This document shows, one piece after another, positions 48,936 through 59,463 of a DNA stretch of 59,463 bases (its first letter is position 1; each line of letters begins with the position of its first letter). The DNA lies in contig PJRA01000048.1 of the NCBI GenBank assembly GCA_016987375.1, forward strand, positions 2,082-61,544, written 5' to 3'. This stretch comes from Brachionus koreanus (taxonomy: Eukaryota > Rotifera > Eurotatoria > Ploima > Brachionidae). The notes beneath the pieces are model-generated. The model made no database searches, was not told where the DNA came from, and was given only the letters and a program-made list of their open reading frames with translations. Both the position numbers and the translations under genes were made by a program.

Positions 48936-51900
48936 TCAAAACTTAAATAAACGCTTTAATGTTGAAGTAGATTGTCTACGATTTTGTTTCTCAGATGATT
49001 TTTTTCGAGAGTTTGAGTCATTCATACCCTCATATTTTAAACTTTCATTAAAACACACTGGTTTTTTTATTTTTTCTGTTTGAAAAACATCATTCAAATT
49101 TTTCAACATAATTTTTTTTGTTTTCATGACTTCTTTTTGATCGTCGTTTTGATTTAGATCATCAAACGATTCATCAAATGATTTTTGTCGTACCAGTCTG
49201 GAAAATTTTATTCGATCTTGCGTATTAGTACCTTGATGAGTTTTTTTTAGAGGTGAGGATTTAAGCTGCGGCAATAGACTGCTACGGGTCAAAATTACTT
49301 TCGCAAATTTAAATCCATCTTTATTGTCGTTTTTCATTTGATTCCACACATATTGAAGCAAAAAAAGGTTTTCGTTTTCTCCAAGAATTCGAGTTTTGAT
49401 CAAACGCTTATCATTTTGGCTATAGAAAGTATTTTTTCTATTTTCTATTAATTCTTTGCTTATCATATTTTCATATTCTATGTACTCAATTAGACAATAT
49501 TCATTCGGATTTTCAACATTTTTTAACTTATTTAATGTTTGGATTAAAATGTTGCCAACAGAACTATCTTTTTGTGAAGCATTTATTTCAACGCAGCAGC
49601 TCTCATTTAAGTGAATTTGATAAGTATACAATGCTCCCATGGAATTTGATTGCAAAGACATTTTAGGCTGCGAGTTCTTAGATCGTATTTCAGCGTTTTC
49701 AATTATGACTTTATTCAACTCTTGTTCAGGGGCAGATTTTTTCCTTTTGAGAAGATTTTTCATTCCCATAAAACCATTATTTACTTTGTTTGTTATTTTC
49801 TTGTTTAGTTCATTTGCTTGACTAGTTTCATTACTGAATGGCTTTAAAAAAAAGTCATTAAGATTTTAATTTTTTTTTAATAAAATTTTTTACATTTTGA
49901 CACATGAAATTTAAATCTAAATGCTTAATTAAGTTGGTTATTAGATCTAAGATTTGCCCTTCGAAGGAAACGCTTGACTCTTTTTTAAAATTGTGTTCGA
50001 AGGAAGACAAAGCTTTGATATTGAAAAGGGGACTTTTAAAAAATATATCTATTGCGTTTATAATTATGTTATAATCGAGTGAATTGTTTTTGATGATTCT
50101 AATGAATTTTTTTCTTTCATTATATTCTTTGGACATATTCGAATTTTTTTTACTAAAAAAAAAAAGGAAAAGTTAGCTCTAAAACCAAATACAAAAACTT
50201 TTTATTAATTATTTGAAGATTTAATTAGAAATGCTTTAATTTTCAATTTTTTGTTATTGAGAGATTATTTTATTATTTCTCAAGTGATCTTTTGATACTT
50301 AATATTTAAAAAAAAAGCTGTGTATCTAAGGATTAGAAATAAATGAAAATAATTTTACACGTAACAAAAATTTTCTAATTTATATATTAGAGCAAGATTT
50401 TTGTTGATTTTTAATAGTTAATTATTTAAAATTTAAATAAATAAATAAAATTTTCTTGCTTTTTAAAAATCATACTAATTATCATCTAGATCCTAACTAT
50501 CTTACTTGTGTTTTTTTTAACCACAAATCCTATTTAATTAAACAAATAGGAAAAAAAAACAAAACACAAAATATAAATTTTTTAAAAGAAAAAGTAAAAA
50601 ATATATATTGTATAAATAGAATTGATTCAACTTATTTGAAAATTCATCGTAATAAACCTTGTACTGTACATACTTAATTAATTTTTCTATTGAAGAAAAG
50701 ACTTAACAAACCAAGAACCAAGTGTAAAATTCAAAATTAAAATAGTGGATTAAGTAAATTCTCTCAAAAACATTTTAGGGTTTAATTTAAGACTAATAAC
50801 TAACATTAGGAAATGATTAAAATGTTATTTGGATCAACCAAAAAATTAAATTTTTAAATTGTTTGTAATGATTTGAAAGTTGATGTAGTGATTGGTAAGT
50901 CAAATTTGTCAATTCTTGCTTCTTACTGAGACCATATAGTCTTAATACCACTCTCTGACAAAAATACATTCAAATGTTGTTAAAACATGTGGATGATATG
51001 CAAAGTATTGGAAAATTGGATTCAATTCAATGTTGAAAATAAGATAAAGAAAGTTGAAAAGTTTTTGTTTTCAGTTTTTACTCTCTAAATAGTGTTGGAT
51101 GCCAACCAAATTAATGAGACCTGAAACTATAGCTTTTTTATACAAACAGTTCTCCCTATCAATTTTTATATATCATTTAAATATTATCTAAATTAATGAA
51201 AAGAGTCTGAAGAAATTTGATTTTGGGCAAAATATTTTAATAAAAAAATTTATTGGATCTAAAAAAATTAACTAAAACAAAACCTTTGAACCAAGTACTA
51301 AAATTGTAGTCAATTAATTGGAGTCATAAAATATTTGATAGAAAAATTACTTCTTTCATCAAACAACTGTCAATAGTAGAAAATTTAATAAAATATGGAA
51401 TATTTCCGATTTTTTGATAATTTCATGATCAAATGAGAATTAATAAATAATGAACAAAATATACTAACCAAAAATGTAGATTTTTCTCTAATGATCAATT
51501 TTGCTGGTTCCTTAAAATTATTTTGCGCTTCCAAAATTTTCTCTCCAAACTCTAAGATTCTCATTTCTTTATTTGATTTTGTTTGATTTAAAGAATTTTT
51601 CGAATCAAATACATACAAATTATTAGATGTGATTTTTTTTTCATTTATCTTGTTCGAAGCTAATAGACCAGCATTGTTGTAGAAAACACATAAACTCTTG
51701 GCTCTTAAATGTCGATATGAATTTAAATGCTTTTGCTTTAATGGATTAATTAATTTTGAACTTGTTCTTTCTATATTGGCTGAATGACTCGACCATTTTC
51801 TATCACATTCTTGTACTAGAATGAAATTTTGTTTTTCTTTGAAATCTTGAGCCGAATTCTTATCGACTTTGACTAATGCCTGTTCTATTACTTGGAATAC

Positions 51901-54900
51901 TGTTGTATCTGGACTAACTTTAACTTGTACTCCATTATCATCATCATTTACTCCGTTTAAGCCATAAATCAATATCTTAAACTGCTTTTGTTTAGATTTA
52001 CTCGAAACTGAAAGCATACTAGATGAATTTATTTCATTTGAGCTTGGAAAATATGCGCAGTTGGAGTTTAAATTAGTTTGCAATTTATTAACTTTATCAA
52101 TGTTTTCAATTTTTTGTCTAGAATATATAAATAAGCTTGACATTTCTAATGGTTGATTTTGATTGTTTCTAAGCTTCAAATGCCTATACCCTTGTTTTAA
52201 ATGTTTAACTGGGATAACTCGTTGTGATATTACATGATTTCCATTGTTCTCAAAAATGGTGAATTTAAGAAATGCCAAATCGGGAAAAGCAATCTAAATA
52301 TAAAAAATTATAAACAAAAAAATCAATGTAGTTCTTATTTTACAAATCAGATAATTTTAACTATGAGATTAAAATTTAAACTATTTTTAATTAATTTAGT
52401 AAACTCATGTAAAATCAATCAACATTGAGAATGCTGGAATAAACGATTAAATTAAAGACAAATAAAAAATTAAAAATTTATTAATTTTTCGTAAAGTTTT
52501 AAAATTATCTAAAAATAAATTTTTGTTTTGACCATAAAGAACTTTTTAGACTTTTACTTACAGTTTTTAGATCGACTAAATTTGGCTAGCACAAATTCTG
52601 AAATTAGCTGAAAATTTTTTCAGAATAAGTTTCAGATGAAAACAAAAAATTTTTATTTTTGTAAAAAAAATCTAAACAGTATTGGGAATGTCATTTGTTT
52701 GTTGACTGAAGATCAACAATGGTGAATTTAAGAAAATCTGAATTATATTTATAAACTAATCCTATTAAATTTATTTCGAAAAAATAAAAATTAAACTCTT
52801 TGAAAGCTAGACAACAAACGATACAGTTCCTTTGTTTGCCAGCAATTGTAAAAATAAAAAAAATCTTACATGAAAAATAAATTCCTCGTTCCATATTGGG
52901 TTCAATGAATTTTTATTGATTACTTTAGTCTTTTCTTTAGTGCTATCACATGGAATTCCAACTATTTCAAGTTCAATATAGAGACTTGTTGAATGGAGTA
53001 GCTCTATTCCGATATTTCTTTGATAATTCAGATTAGAAACATTCGATGTATTTTGGCCTATAATATTTGATGAATGGTTAGAGTAAGCATTGTTAGAAAC
53101 TGCAGTTGAATTTTGAGTATTTGGGATGTTAAGAGACAAACTTGCATTTGAGCTAATGCTATTGCTACTAGCGGCGTTTTTATTGTTTGATTCGATTAAA
53201 TATTGGCCAGATATTAGACGAATAGTCAGGGATAAAAAATTTCCATCTTTTTTTTTCTCAAATGGATTGAATTTTCCATATTCAGGATGACATTTATTCC
53301 ACAATACTTCAGGTTTTAAAACATAACCCGAATTTGAATTTTGCTCGAATAATGAATGATTTAGAATCTGAAAATTATCAATTGTTTGATAATTTAGAGC
53401 AATCAATTGCATTCCACATGACCAAAAGTTTAATGGTGAAAAGTTTGAAGAATCAAATCTCCTTGCATTTGGATAGCATCGAATCAATTGGGTTTCTGTG
53501 TGGCTAAAATTACAAAATGCGATTTATTTTAAATGAGCTAACATTTTTCTAAAATAATATTAGCTATGAAATTATTGAATTTCATTGTTACAAAAAAATC
53601 TAATACATGAAAAGTAATAAAAATTTATTTTTTAATTTTTCAAAATTTATTTATCTTTATTTCTTAAAAGTAAATATTTTTTTTTAAAATTAGCACAAAA
53701 AGCTTCAAATTCTTCTTAAAACTAAACTTTAAAACTCTTCTTAATTCTTCTTACCTTAAAATTCTTCTTTTTATGATAAATTAAAATATACTTTAATAAA
53801 ATATTTAAAAAAAAAAAACACTGCAAAAACTCTTTTTTATCTAAAAAAAAAACTAAATTGACAAAGGTCTAATCAATCATCATCTAATCATCTAAAACTA
53901 GTTTCACTCTTATTTATTATTTTAGAAATCTGGTACGAGCCAAAGCTGCTACAGGAATTACTAAAAATTAAGTTTAATATATATTAAAGTTTTAGTTTTT
54001 TAGAACTTGACATTAGAATGTTTTATTATAGTATAGTAAATTTTATTTTATCAAAAAATTATTTTTTTTGTTGTTTGCATTTAAATTTCACAATTCGTTA
54101 AATTTTTTAATTATTTTAAAGAATGTGATTTAACATAGTTTAACGAAATGCTTCTTGTGAATACGTCATGGTGAAATGTTAGTCTCAGAATTCAAAAATG
54201 ATATTTTGTTTGCTTAAGATTTGTTCTGCTAAAAAAAATAAAAATTTTTTTTCATTTTTAAAGATAAAATTAAAGTTCTTTAACCTTTTCATACCTGAGA
54301 ACGAACCCTAGTAGATAAAAATAATCAGAAAATTGATCCTAAGAGTTTTTTTGATGTAGATTACGAATTTAGGGATGTTTTTTGTCTAGGTCATCGCCCA
54401 AGCCCTGTAAAATTAGGCTAAAAATAAAAAATTTTAAATAATTCAAAATTTAAACGATTTATCAAAAAACTGAATCCAATTTTACACTAAAAATACATCA
54501 GCATGTGATTTTTCAAAAAAAAAAACATGATTCCGCGGAAAAGTTATTATCAGTTAAACTTTTAAAATATATATTTTTTAGGGTTTTTTTATGTTATTTT
54601 TTACATAATGAAGATTAGCCATAACATTTAAATAAAATTCATATCCTAAAACAATTTTGTCTCAAAAATTCAAATTTTTGGTTAAAAAATTTAAAAAATT
54701 AATTCTAATAAGAGTTTTTGTGTATTTTAAAAATAGGTCGACTTTGAGCCTATACAGCTCCTCAATCGAAAAAAAAATAATAATAATGTGGTAATGTAGC
54801 TGGAGAAAATATTATGATAGAAGGGAAAGAAAAAGATGGTTCTAAAACTAAAATAAATCAGCGCGCCAAAATTTATTTGTATAACAAGCATATGGGTGGA

Positions 54901-57060
54901 GTTGACTTTTTGGATCAGATGTTTTTTTATTTTTTAAAAATGTTACAAACTCATATTTTATTTTTTCGATTTTTCGTTTTCTGTGGCCAAAAGCTTAATT
55001 GAATTCAAGGAAACTAAAACAAGAAGATTTAAAAGGTTCAAAAATAAATAATAAATAATCAAAAAAAAAAAAAAATTATAATTTTTTAATTTTTTTAGTC
55101 TTTAAAACATGCTTTTAATTAAAATAGCATAAAAATCTTTAAATAATAGCTTGGTATTTGAAAGTTTTTGTCTATGAGTAATTTTTATTGTAGAATTCAA
55201 ATCTGAAATAATATTCTGAAAATTTTTATCTATTACGGTTCGTTCTCAGGTATGAAAGGGTCAATATTTGATTTTGTTTAATGGACAAATTGTTGTCTTT
55301 TTTATCGTATTCTATTTAGACTGATTAAATAAAAAAAGCTTAAACAATACAATACTAACCATATGACATCTGATGCTCGTTTTTTACACAATTGCTTAGC
55401 TTTTGATTCATTTAGAGAAACAATTTGATAACTATATGGAGTATTATTTGCTTGAAATTGATTCTCGCTAATTTGGCTTGTTAAAAGATAGCTATTTTGG
55501 TTCAGAAATTTATTTGGCTGATTCTGAGAAGTAGACTCAGTTAAACTTTTATATTTGGTATTTAAATCAAATTTAGAACCATCTGTGCCCGAGCTACTTA
55601 AACTTTGTTGTGTTATCAATTGATTTTGATTGTAAAAAAATCTCGAGTAATTCAGATTATTCAGTGATTTTTTGCTGTTGTTATTTGAATTTTGAACGTT
55701 TGAATATTGAGGACTTAACTTTAGGGGATTGTAAAATATTGTTTTTCCAGTATCAATATTTGCAGGTATTAGATTTAATTCTCTAAATTTTACCGCTTGT
55801 GTATATACAACTAAATCAGAGAGCTCTTCGGCAACTTGGGGATTTTGTTGGTTCGCTTTTGCTTGTTTTTTTAATGGATTTATTGAATTTGAAATTACCA
55901 ATTGATTTAGTTTAATATTGGATGAAGTAATTGGTAAAATAGATTGTGTTCTATGAATTTTGGGATTTATTTCTATAGAATTATTTCTCAAACTATTACG
56001 ATAAAATCGATTTTTTTTCAAATCACTTTCGGCATCCATAATTTTATTTATTTCAGCGTTCGAAGTAGAAATAGATGGATTGTTTGATTGATTTGTCAAA
56101 GTAGTTGGTGATATCGGAAGATTTAAATTTATATCTGTGTTAATTGAATCTTGATTTTCATCACTTTTGATATTTAGCTTATTAAAAGAGGAATCTGTGA
56201 GCGATTTGCTTTTGTGGATTTGTGTTGATTTGTTTTGAGTTTCATTTTGTGAATTGGTTGCCAATCGAGTAGAGATTGTTCTTATGCGCTTGACTGGTCC
56301 GGTGATAAAGTTAGTCAGACTGGAGAAGTTATCATCGAAAAGTTCAAGATTTTCTTTTGAATTGGATAAATCAAAATCAACATTTTCTGTAGATTGTTTT
56401 TGAATTTTTTTTGCCGAATTTTTTTTTCCTATAGCGTTTGATTCTTGAGTTTGAATTGTCATTTTGTGAAGTTTTTTATTCTTTATCAAAATTTTGTATT
56501 TTAGTTGATTTGGTGACGGAAGGAGTGGGTGCTCAGAGTCAGACTCGAAAATGTAATCTTTGACAAGTTTGTCACCGAAAGTTTTTAAAAATATATGCGC
56601 CATTTTGACTTGTTGCTGTAATGAACATCTGTTTTCAATAGAAAGTATTACTGGATATGGAGACGTCTCAAATGCACTCTCATTTATTACTTCGACTACT
56701 GTTTGAAAACTTACTTTGCTTGTTAAGGTTCTACCATGATAGACAACAGGTGATCCGTCATCACCATCCCATACATCTAATTCAACGCAGCGACAGCCTG
56801 ATCTTAGAGCAGTTCTATAAATTTCAGCAGAGGATTCACCTTTAAGCTGATGTCCAGTTAAATATGTATTATGCGATGAAGCAATATAATAAAACGACAA
56901 TGGATATTCCATTTTATCCGATTTATAAAGTCTATCATGATTATTTATTTTTTTGCTTAGATGTGTATTTACTTCTTCTTCTTTATCAATTTCAAATAAA
57001 AAATTATCTTTGTCCAATAGATATTTTGAAAAGCCAATAAACGAAAGTAAATATCTTGAC
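48936..57060 (-). CDS. PLCE1: phospholipase C epsilon, C-terminal two thirds (X, Y, C2, RA1, RA2)
   Basis: Recognised exons are 57060-55360, 53503-52870, 52293-51469, 50152-49894 and 49841-48936. The N-terminal CDC25/RasGEF part is not in the window. The X domain has [17 protein letters not shown] with catalytic His (codon 56873-56871), [12 protein letters not shown] and VVYHGRT with the second His (56738-56736). A long Asn/Ser-rich X-Y linker precedes [16 protein letters not shown] continues in the next exon with [21 protein letters not shown] and [11 protein letters not shown]2 has [11 protein letters not shown] and [22 protein letters not shown]1 is in 52293-51469 and RA2 (YTYQIHLNE to FKFAKVILT) in the last exon. 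The RA1-end donor is phase 0, but the next exon needs two preceding bases, so a small exon between 50153 and 51468 is probably missing. PLC-epsilon hydrolyses PIP2 downstream of Ras, Rap and Rho. Confidence 0.93.
54280..55264 (+). mobile_element. degraded piggyBac transposon in a PLCE1 intron
   Basis: TTAA at 54280-54283 is followed by CCTTTTCATACCTGAGAACG. The right end, read on the minus strand, is CCCTTTCATACCTGAGAACG, flanked by TCAA where a second TTAA is expected. The body, 54284-55260, is 977 bp. Inside, a plus-strand frame at about 54814-54930 reads [20 protein letters not shown] then LDQM. The YNKxMGGVDxLDQ signature belongs to the DDE_Tnp_1_7 domain of piggyBac transposases. Most of the transposase, including the catalytic Asp region, is deleted. 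It is antisense to the host gene and lies in the 1856-nt intron between the X-Y linker and Y. Confidence 0.88.
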
Positions 57061-57264
57061 CTAGAAGATAATAATATAAAATTTTAGTTATGAAAATTAT
57101 ATTATCAAATTTTTTAATATAATTATTTTTCTATTTAATATTTTTATTTTTTTTGTTGTAAATTTACTTAGAATTAAAATTTTCGATGATTCTAATTATT
57201 AGATGTGCATTAAAAATTGAAGAAGCATGTTTAGTGCATAGACCTAAACCATGTTAAAAAAAAA

Positions 57265-57572
57265 GTTTGACTTGTAATCGTTAAATTTTGAAGAGATTTG
57301 AACTTTCAAACAACGCATTTTTTAAAAAATTGGCTACAGTTGTTTGTGATACTTGTGTTGAATTACTTGAACTTTGTGGTTCTACTGAACTTGAGAATGA
57401 TGAAAAAAATTTTAGAGATACATTGTTGATTATGGCCTTGTCTGAGTCATTTGTAAACAAAAATTGATCTTCCTCATCATAACCGTCAATATTGTCTTCA
57501 TCATAAAAGTCATCAACAAGAACATGAAACCAACAAAGTTACTCTTCAAAATTCAACGTTTACAAGTCAAAC
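57265..57572. repeat. inverted repeat pair flanking an acidic partial ORF
   Basis: The left arm, 57265-57295, and the right arm, 57542-57572, are 31 bases each and complementary with only two or three mismatches. Each contains GTTTGACTTGTAA or its near-complement and ends in CTCTTCAAAATT. Between them the minus strand is open for about 80 codons with an acidic stretch (VDDFYDEDNIDGYDEEDQF) and then a Ser/Gln-rich part. Acidic N-termini occur in piggyBac transposases, so this may be a transposon fragment. The family is unproven. Confidence 0.5.
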
Positions 57573-58191
57573 TCGAGTTGTTTACGGATCCATTAGAAAG
57601 ACATTATGAAGGAAGAAAGAAAGGCTCAAAAATAAGACAAAACAATTATAATTATTTTTTCCTAAAATTAAACTCTGTCCTGTAAATCGAGTCTTGTATT
57701 TTTTTATAATTTAATAAATTTAATTTTTTTGTATTTTAATTTGTACTCGAATTTTGTAAATTTTTTTAAATAAAATTTTTTAATATGCTTTTTATCATGA
57801 TTGAGAACTATGTCTCGGTGGTTTCAGATAGTTTCAGATAAAGTTTTAAAATTTTTTTTAATCCAAAGGAGCATTAGCTCGGTACAGAATACAAATAAAT
57901 AAATATAATTATGACGAAATTGTGAAATTTTGAATTTTTCTTAAATCATTTGGACTAAAAATCAGTTTGAAATTGAAACTGGCTATAGCAAAGAAAAAAA
58001 ACTCAAACTGTACAATTCTGTTGTAAAAGCCTGGCCTGAGACACTGTCAAATGCTGAATTATACAAAAAAACAAAATTCAGATAACTTTGGTGAGTGCCG
58101 AAAAGTCCCCAATGGGCCTAACTTTGGAGCCAGGTCTCCTACAAGGAAAAAGGTTCTGCAGAACCAGGGTTTATTAAAAAGATTGTGATGA

Positions 58192-58395
58192 CTTGGAAGC
58201 ATACTTAGAATGAAAGAAAAAAGAATACCAAAAAAGGCTATTCAATGGACATCACAATGGCGACGTAAGGTAGGAAGACCAGCAGTAACATGGAGATCAT
58301 CAATCATGAAAGAGCTCACCGGAATGGGAATGACATGGGAAGAGCAAGGGTGAAGGCGAAAGATCGACTTGAGTGGAAATCAAAAGTATTGAAAA
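58192..58395 (+). pseudogene. LINE reverse-transcriptase C-terminal relic
   Basis: The plus strand reads LGSILRMKEKRIPKKAIQWT, then SQWRRKVGRPAVTWRSSIMK, then ELTGMGMTWEE. This is the typical C-terminal tail of non-LTR retrotransposon ORF2 proteins (the pattern RIPK-A--W---G-R--GRP--TWR). After WEE the original frame hits a stop, while the next frame continues ARVKAKDRLEWKSKVL, matching the usual ending. A frameshift near 58350 therefore broke the copy. No polymerase core is present upstream. Confidence 0.85.
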
Positions 58396-59280
58396 GTAAT
58401 AAAATCAATTTAAGTTTCAACAACTCCGCATTATTTAACTTAATCAAGATAATTGGATACGCGCTAATGGTTAAAACATTAAATTTCTAAACACATTATC
58501 GGTATGGCTTATCTTGAACGTCTCTTTGAAGAGTTTCCTTAAAAGTCATAGTGTCTTACATTTTATCAAGTTGAAAGTAATGCAAAATCCATAAAAATTT
58601 ACTTTAGTCTTGAATACGTACTGTGAATATTTGAATTTAATACAGCTCTAAAACATCAAAAATTTGGTTTTTCAAAAATTTAGTGCCTCAAAAAATTGAA
58701 TTTTCAAAGCTTAAAATAGTAAAAATGAAAATCCTTGATCCCAAACTTGACTACTAAATACCGAAATTTTGATTTTGAAGAAATACGAAAAAAACTATTT
58801 CTTAATGGACATTAAAACCAATTTTTTGAAGTTTTAGAGTGGCATTAAAAAACAAATTTTTTCGCTAAGTAATTTTAGAATAAAATTTTATTTTGTGAAT
58901 TTTGATGATATTTGATACAATTTAAAATAAATTTGACTATTTCATTTTTTTTTAAACATATAGTTTAAATATCTGACATTTTTGATAAAAATCTGATGTA
59001 TTCCAATTTAATGAATTACCAAGAATATCTGATAGATGTTATTTTTTGACATTTAAGAGATAGTTTTGAAAATTCAAATTTTTATGTGACAAAAAACATA
59101 ATATCTTTATAAACATAATTATTAAAGCACAAACAAATAATTATTAATTATCGTATAAAATTTTAATTAACAAAGCATTGAAGACCGATTAAAAAATAAG
59201 TCTTACATAAAAAGCACTAAATTCATCAATTATTGAATATATTCAGATGCTAGAAACTTTTTTTTAAATTTATTTTATGC

Positions 59281-59370
59281 TAAAAATATAATTTAGGGGG
59301 TTCGTCCGAATGGCTTACGCCTTCGTTTCAACCCGATTGCTACATAAAATTTAATACAAAATTATAAATA
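59281..59370 (+). repeat. dispersed repeat, copy 2
   Basis: This is a second copy of the repeat at 44985-45068, same orientation, sharing TCCGAATGGCTTACGCCTTC (one change from copy 1) and TTGCTACATAAAATT with the following A/T tail. It lacks about six bases present near the start of copy 1. Confidence 0.75.
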
Positions 59371-59463
59371 TTCATAATGAAAAATGTTAAAATTAAATTT
59401 ATGTACAATATGTGAGTCTGGAAATTTTATCCATAGCTGTCTCAAATCTTTTGATTGAGTTTG

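Larger units (their letters stand above)
57061..59463. other. right-edge region: PLCE1 intron or upstream DNA with transposon debris
   Basis: A splice acceptor ends at 57061, so at least the adjacent sequence is an intron of PLCE1. No N-terminal PLCE1 exon was found up to the window end. The region contains an inverted repeat (57265-57572), a LINE reverse-transcriptase tail (58192-58395), a G+C-richer unassigned patch at about 58080-58170 and a dispersed repeat copy (59281-59370). Confidence 0.55.

Noticed and set aside
50456..50677. 73-codon plus-strand frame antisense to the PLCE1 linker region
   Set aside because: Lys/Asn-rich with a non-ATG start and inside the PLCE1 gene on the opposite strand; no domain seen.
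45933..57060. GOLGA2-PLCE1 or GCKIII-GM130 functional gene cluster
   Set aside because: GM130-GCKIII interaction is known, but the genes are 30 kb apart with unrelated genes between them; proximity is not evidence here.
1..59463. CRISPR array, bacterial operon or phage content
   Set aside because: The genes have spliceosomal introns and animal domain architectures; no regularly spaced direct repeats were seen.

Overview
The window is animal nuclear DNA that is extremely AT-rich (by eye well under 30% G+C). It carries intron-containing, single-copy bilaterian genes using the standard genetic code, one assembly gap of Ns, and scattered transposon debris. Many introns are only about 45-60 nt long. 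Small introns, strong AT bias and an animal set that includes capicua, PLC-epsilon, GM130 and SIK would fit a monogonont rotifer such as Brachionus. That is an inference from overall character; other compact AT-rich invertebrates are not excluded.

Layout. 1-3.9 kb is gene-poor and holds a long hairpin repeat. RPS25 (+) faces CPSF1 (-), and LAMTOR1 (-) follows. A 490-bp MITE, a possible DDE-transposase relic and the N gap fill 10.4-13.2 kb. A GCKIII kinase (STK24/25/26, -) and RPL8 (-) follow; RPL8 introns contain up to four snoRNA-like sequences. An SIK-family kinase (+) converges on a short Disabled/DAB adaptor (-), which diverges from WDFY1/2 (+). A three-Ig-domain surface protein (-) is followed by about 6 kb of gene-poor DNA with a piggyBac-type MITE. 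ANGEL (+) and capicua (+) come next, then GM130/GOLGA2 (-), and finally the C-terminal two thirds of PLC-epsilon (-), whose X-Y intron contains a degraded piggyBac. The right edge holds a LINE reverse-transcriptase tail and a copy of a dispersed repeat.

Functions. Most genes are housekeeping: ribosome (RPS25, RPL8 and its candidate snoRNAs), mRNA 3' processing and turnover (CPSF1, ANGEL), and endomembrane/lysosome scaffolds (LAMTOR1, GOLGA2, WDFY, DAB). The rest are signalling genes (STK24-like, SIK, PLCE1, CIC). GOLGA2 and GCKIII kinases are known partners at the Golgi in other animals, and CIC and PLC-epsilon both lie in Ras/ERK signalling. I see no operon-like organisation, and these proximities may be chance.

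Most exon-intron models were built by hand from splice sites, reading-frame phase and family conservation. CPSF1, RPL8, STK24-like, SIK, WDFY, Ig, ANGEL, CIC and RPS25 all close in phase end to end. The most notable observations are the snoRNA set in RPL8, an SIK kinase lacking the LKB1 activation-loop threonine, and three independent traces of piggyBac-type elements.
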